From: Novipirellula aureliae | Lineage (GTDB): Bacteria > Planctomycetota > Planctomycetia > Pirellulales > Pirellulaceae | Length of the DNA stretch: 64,000 nucleotides | Assembly (NCBI RefSeq): GCF_007860185.1 | Contig: NZ_SJPY01000001.1 | Location: forward strand, 581,132-645,131 | Direction: 5' to 3' | In this document: piece by piece, positions 63,758 through 64,000 of the stretch | How positions within the stretch are numbered: the stretch's first letter is position 1 | Layout of the letters: each line of letters opens with the position of its first letter | Made by a program: the position numbers and the translations under genes | The notes under the pieces: model-generated | The model's database searches: none | Told to the model about the DNA's origin: nothing | Seen by the model: only the letters and a program-made list of their open reading frames with translations

Positions 63758-63802
63758 GTGCGAATACGCACGTGTCGGTGCATGGAGTGTGCGTATACGC
63801 AC
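63758..63802. promoter_or_regulatory. Twin GTGCG-N4-CGCAC palindromes
   Basis: GTGCGAATACGCAC (63758-63771, one mismatch) and GTGCGTATACGCAC (63789-63802, perfect) lie 31 bp apart centre to centre, about three helical turns. Their cooperative spacing suggests a dimer-pair operator, about 200 bp before the gene at the edge. Confidence 0.6.
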
Positions 63803-63990
63803 TTGTTGTGAAGTGGGAATGTGTCAAGAGAATCAGCCCGTATCGTCAACCTCGAAACCCTTGGCGACGTCCACTGCCCTAAATACTTGATCTCGACGCA
63901 CCGCTTCATCTTGTTGAACCGCCCCCATCCTTTATGATGAAAACGTCACAGCGAAAGCCACCACTGGTTCGAAAAGAAAGGTTTTACGAA

Positions 63991-64000
63991 ATGAGTGTCG
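63991..64000 (+). CDS. Start of a gene cut by the window edge
   Basis: ATG AGT GTC follows AAAGG at a fair distance. Only three codons are visible; the product is unknown. Confidence 0.3.

Larger units (their letters stand above)
63461..63990. other. Intergenic region with hairpin and twin palindromes
   Basis: About 530 bp. It contains a GATCC hairpin and twin palindromes, listed separately. No gene is called. Confidence 0.5.

Overview
The window is chromosomal DNA of a planctomycete of the Pirellulaceae (Rhodopirellula/Novipirellula-like). The evidence is the gene families: BBP7-type outer-membrane protein, DUF1592/DUF1552 pair, DUF1080 protein, sulfatase, ThuA-like protein, large secreted heme proteins, and an EF-G that resembles the spirochaete/planctomycete/mitochondrial EFG1 type. 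Genes sit on both strands in short operons. Intergenic DNA is rich in palindromic and hexanucleotide repeats. I see no rRNA operon, CRISPR array or complete prophage.

Layout. 0.1-6.5 kb: trehalose-forming treZ, aromatic/aspartate aminotransferase, queA, a 275-bp palindromic element, a hexanucleotide array, a DUF971 protein and a SMUG1-type uracil-DNA glycosylase. 6.5-10.4 kb: a membrane protein diverging from a cysteine-rich outer-membrane protein. 10.5-17.7 kb: sulfatase with a XylR-type regulator, and a PAS-AraC regulator diverging from a secreted GH2 glycosidase. 17.8-21.3 kb: purM, MscS channel, DUF1080 protein, tRNA-Ala(GGC). 21.3-22.5 kb: duplicated repeat cassettes next to a probable recombinase remnant. 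22.6-30.6 kb: a thioesterase, then DUF1592, DUF1552, an unnamed secreted protein, an amidohydrolase and a ThuA-like protein, all on the plus strand.

30.6-36.5 kb: two same-orientation copies of one palindromic element enclose an SF1 helicase, a TetR regulator, a peroxiredoxin-like protein and a short-chain reductase. 36.7-47.0 kb: the most striking locus. Seven minus-strand genes read as one operon: Tat-exported lyxose-isomerase-like cupin, VOC protein, DhaK, DhaL, LsrF-like class I aldolase/thiolase, a 1.2-kDa-residue-scale (about 1,190 aa) propeller/cytochrome/SUMF1 protein and a propeller/di-heme protein. They diverge from an IclR regulator, with a clear palindrome between. I infer an undescribed ketose or ketose-like catabolic route: isomerise, phosphorylate, cleave. 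47.1-54.1 kb: carbonic anhydrase and cupin; three small zinc-ribbon/membrane proteins; a YeiH-type exporter translationally coupled to modA, followed by modB and modC. 54.3-58.0 kb: an ABC half-transporter whose ATPase has lost its catalytic motifs, with an ABC-2 permease. 58.3-64.0 kb: a hexanucleotide array, a thioesterase coupled to rpsR, fusA with its terminator, an NtrC-type response regulator, and twin palindromes ahead of a gene that starts at the window edge.

Starts were chosen from start codon, Shine-Dalgarno-like sequence and family N-termini; many are uncertain because ribosome-binding sites here are weak. All family names come from reading motifs in the translated sequence; no database search was run.
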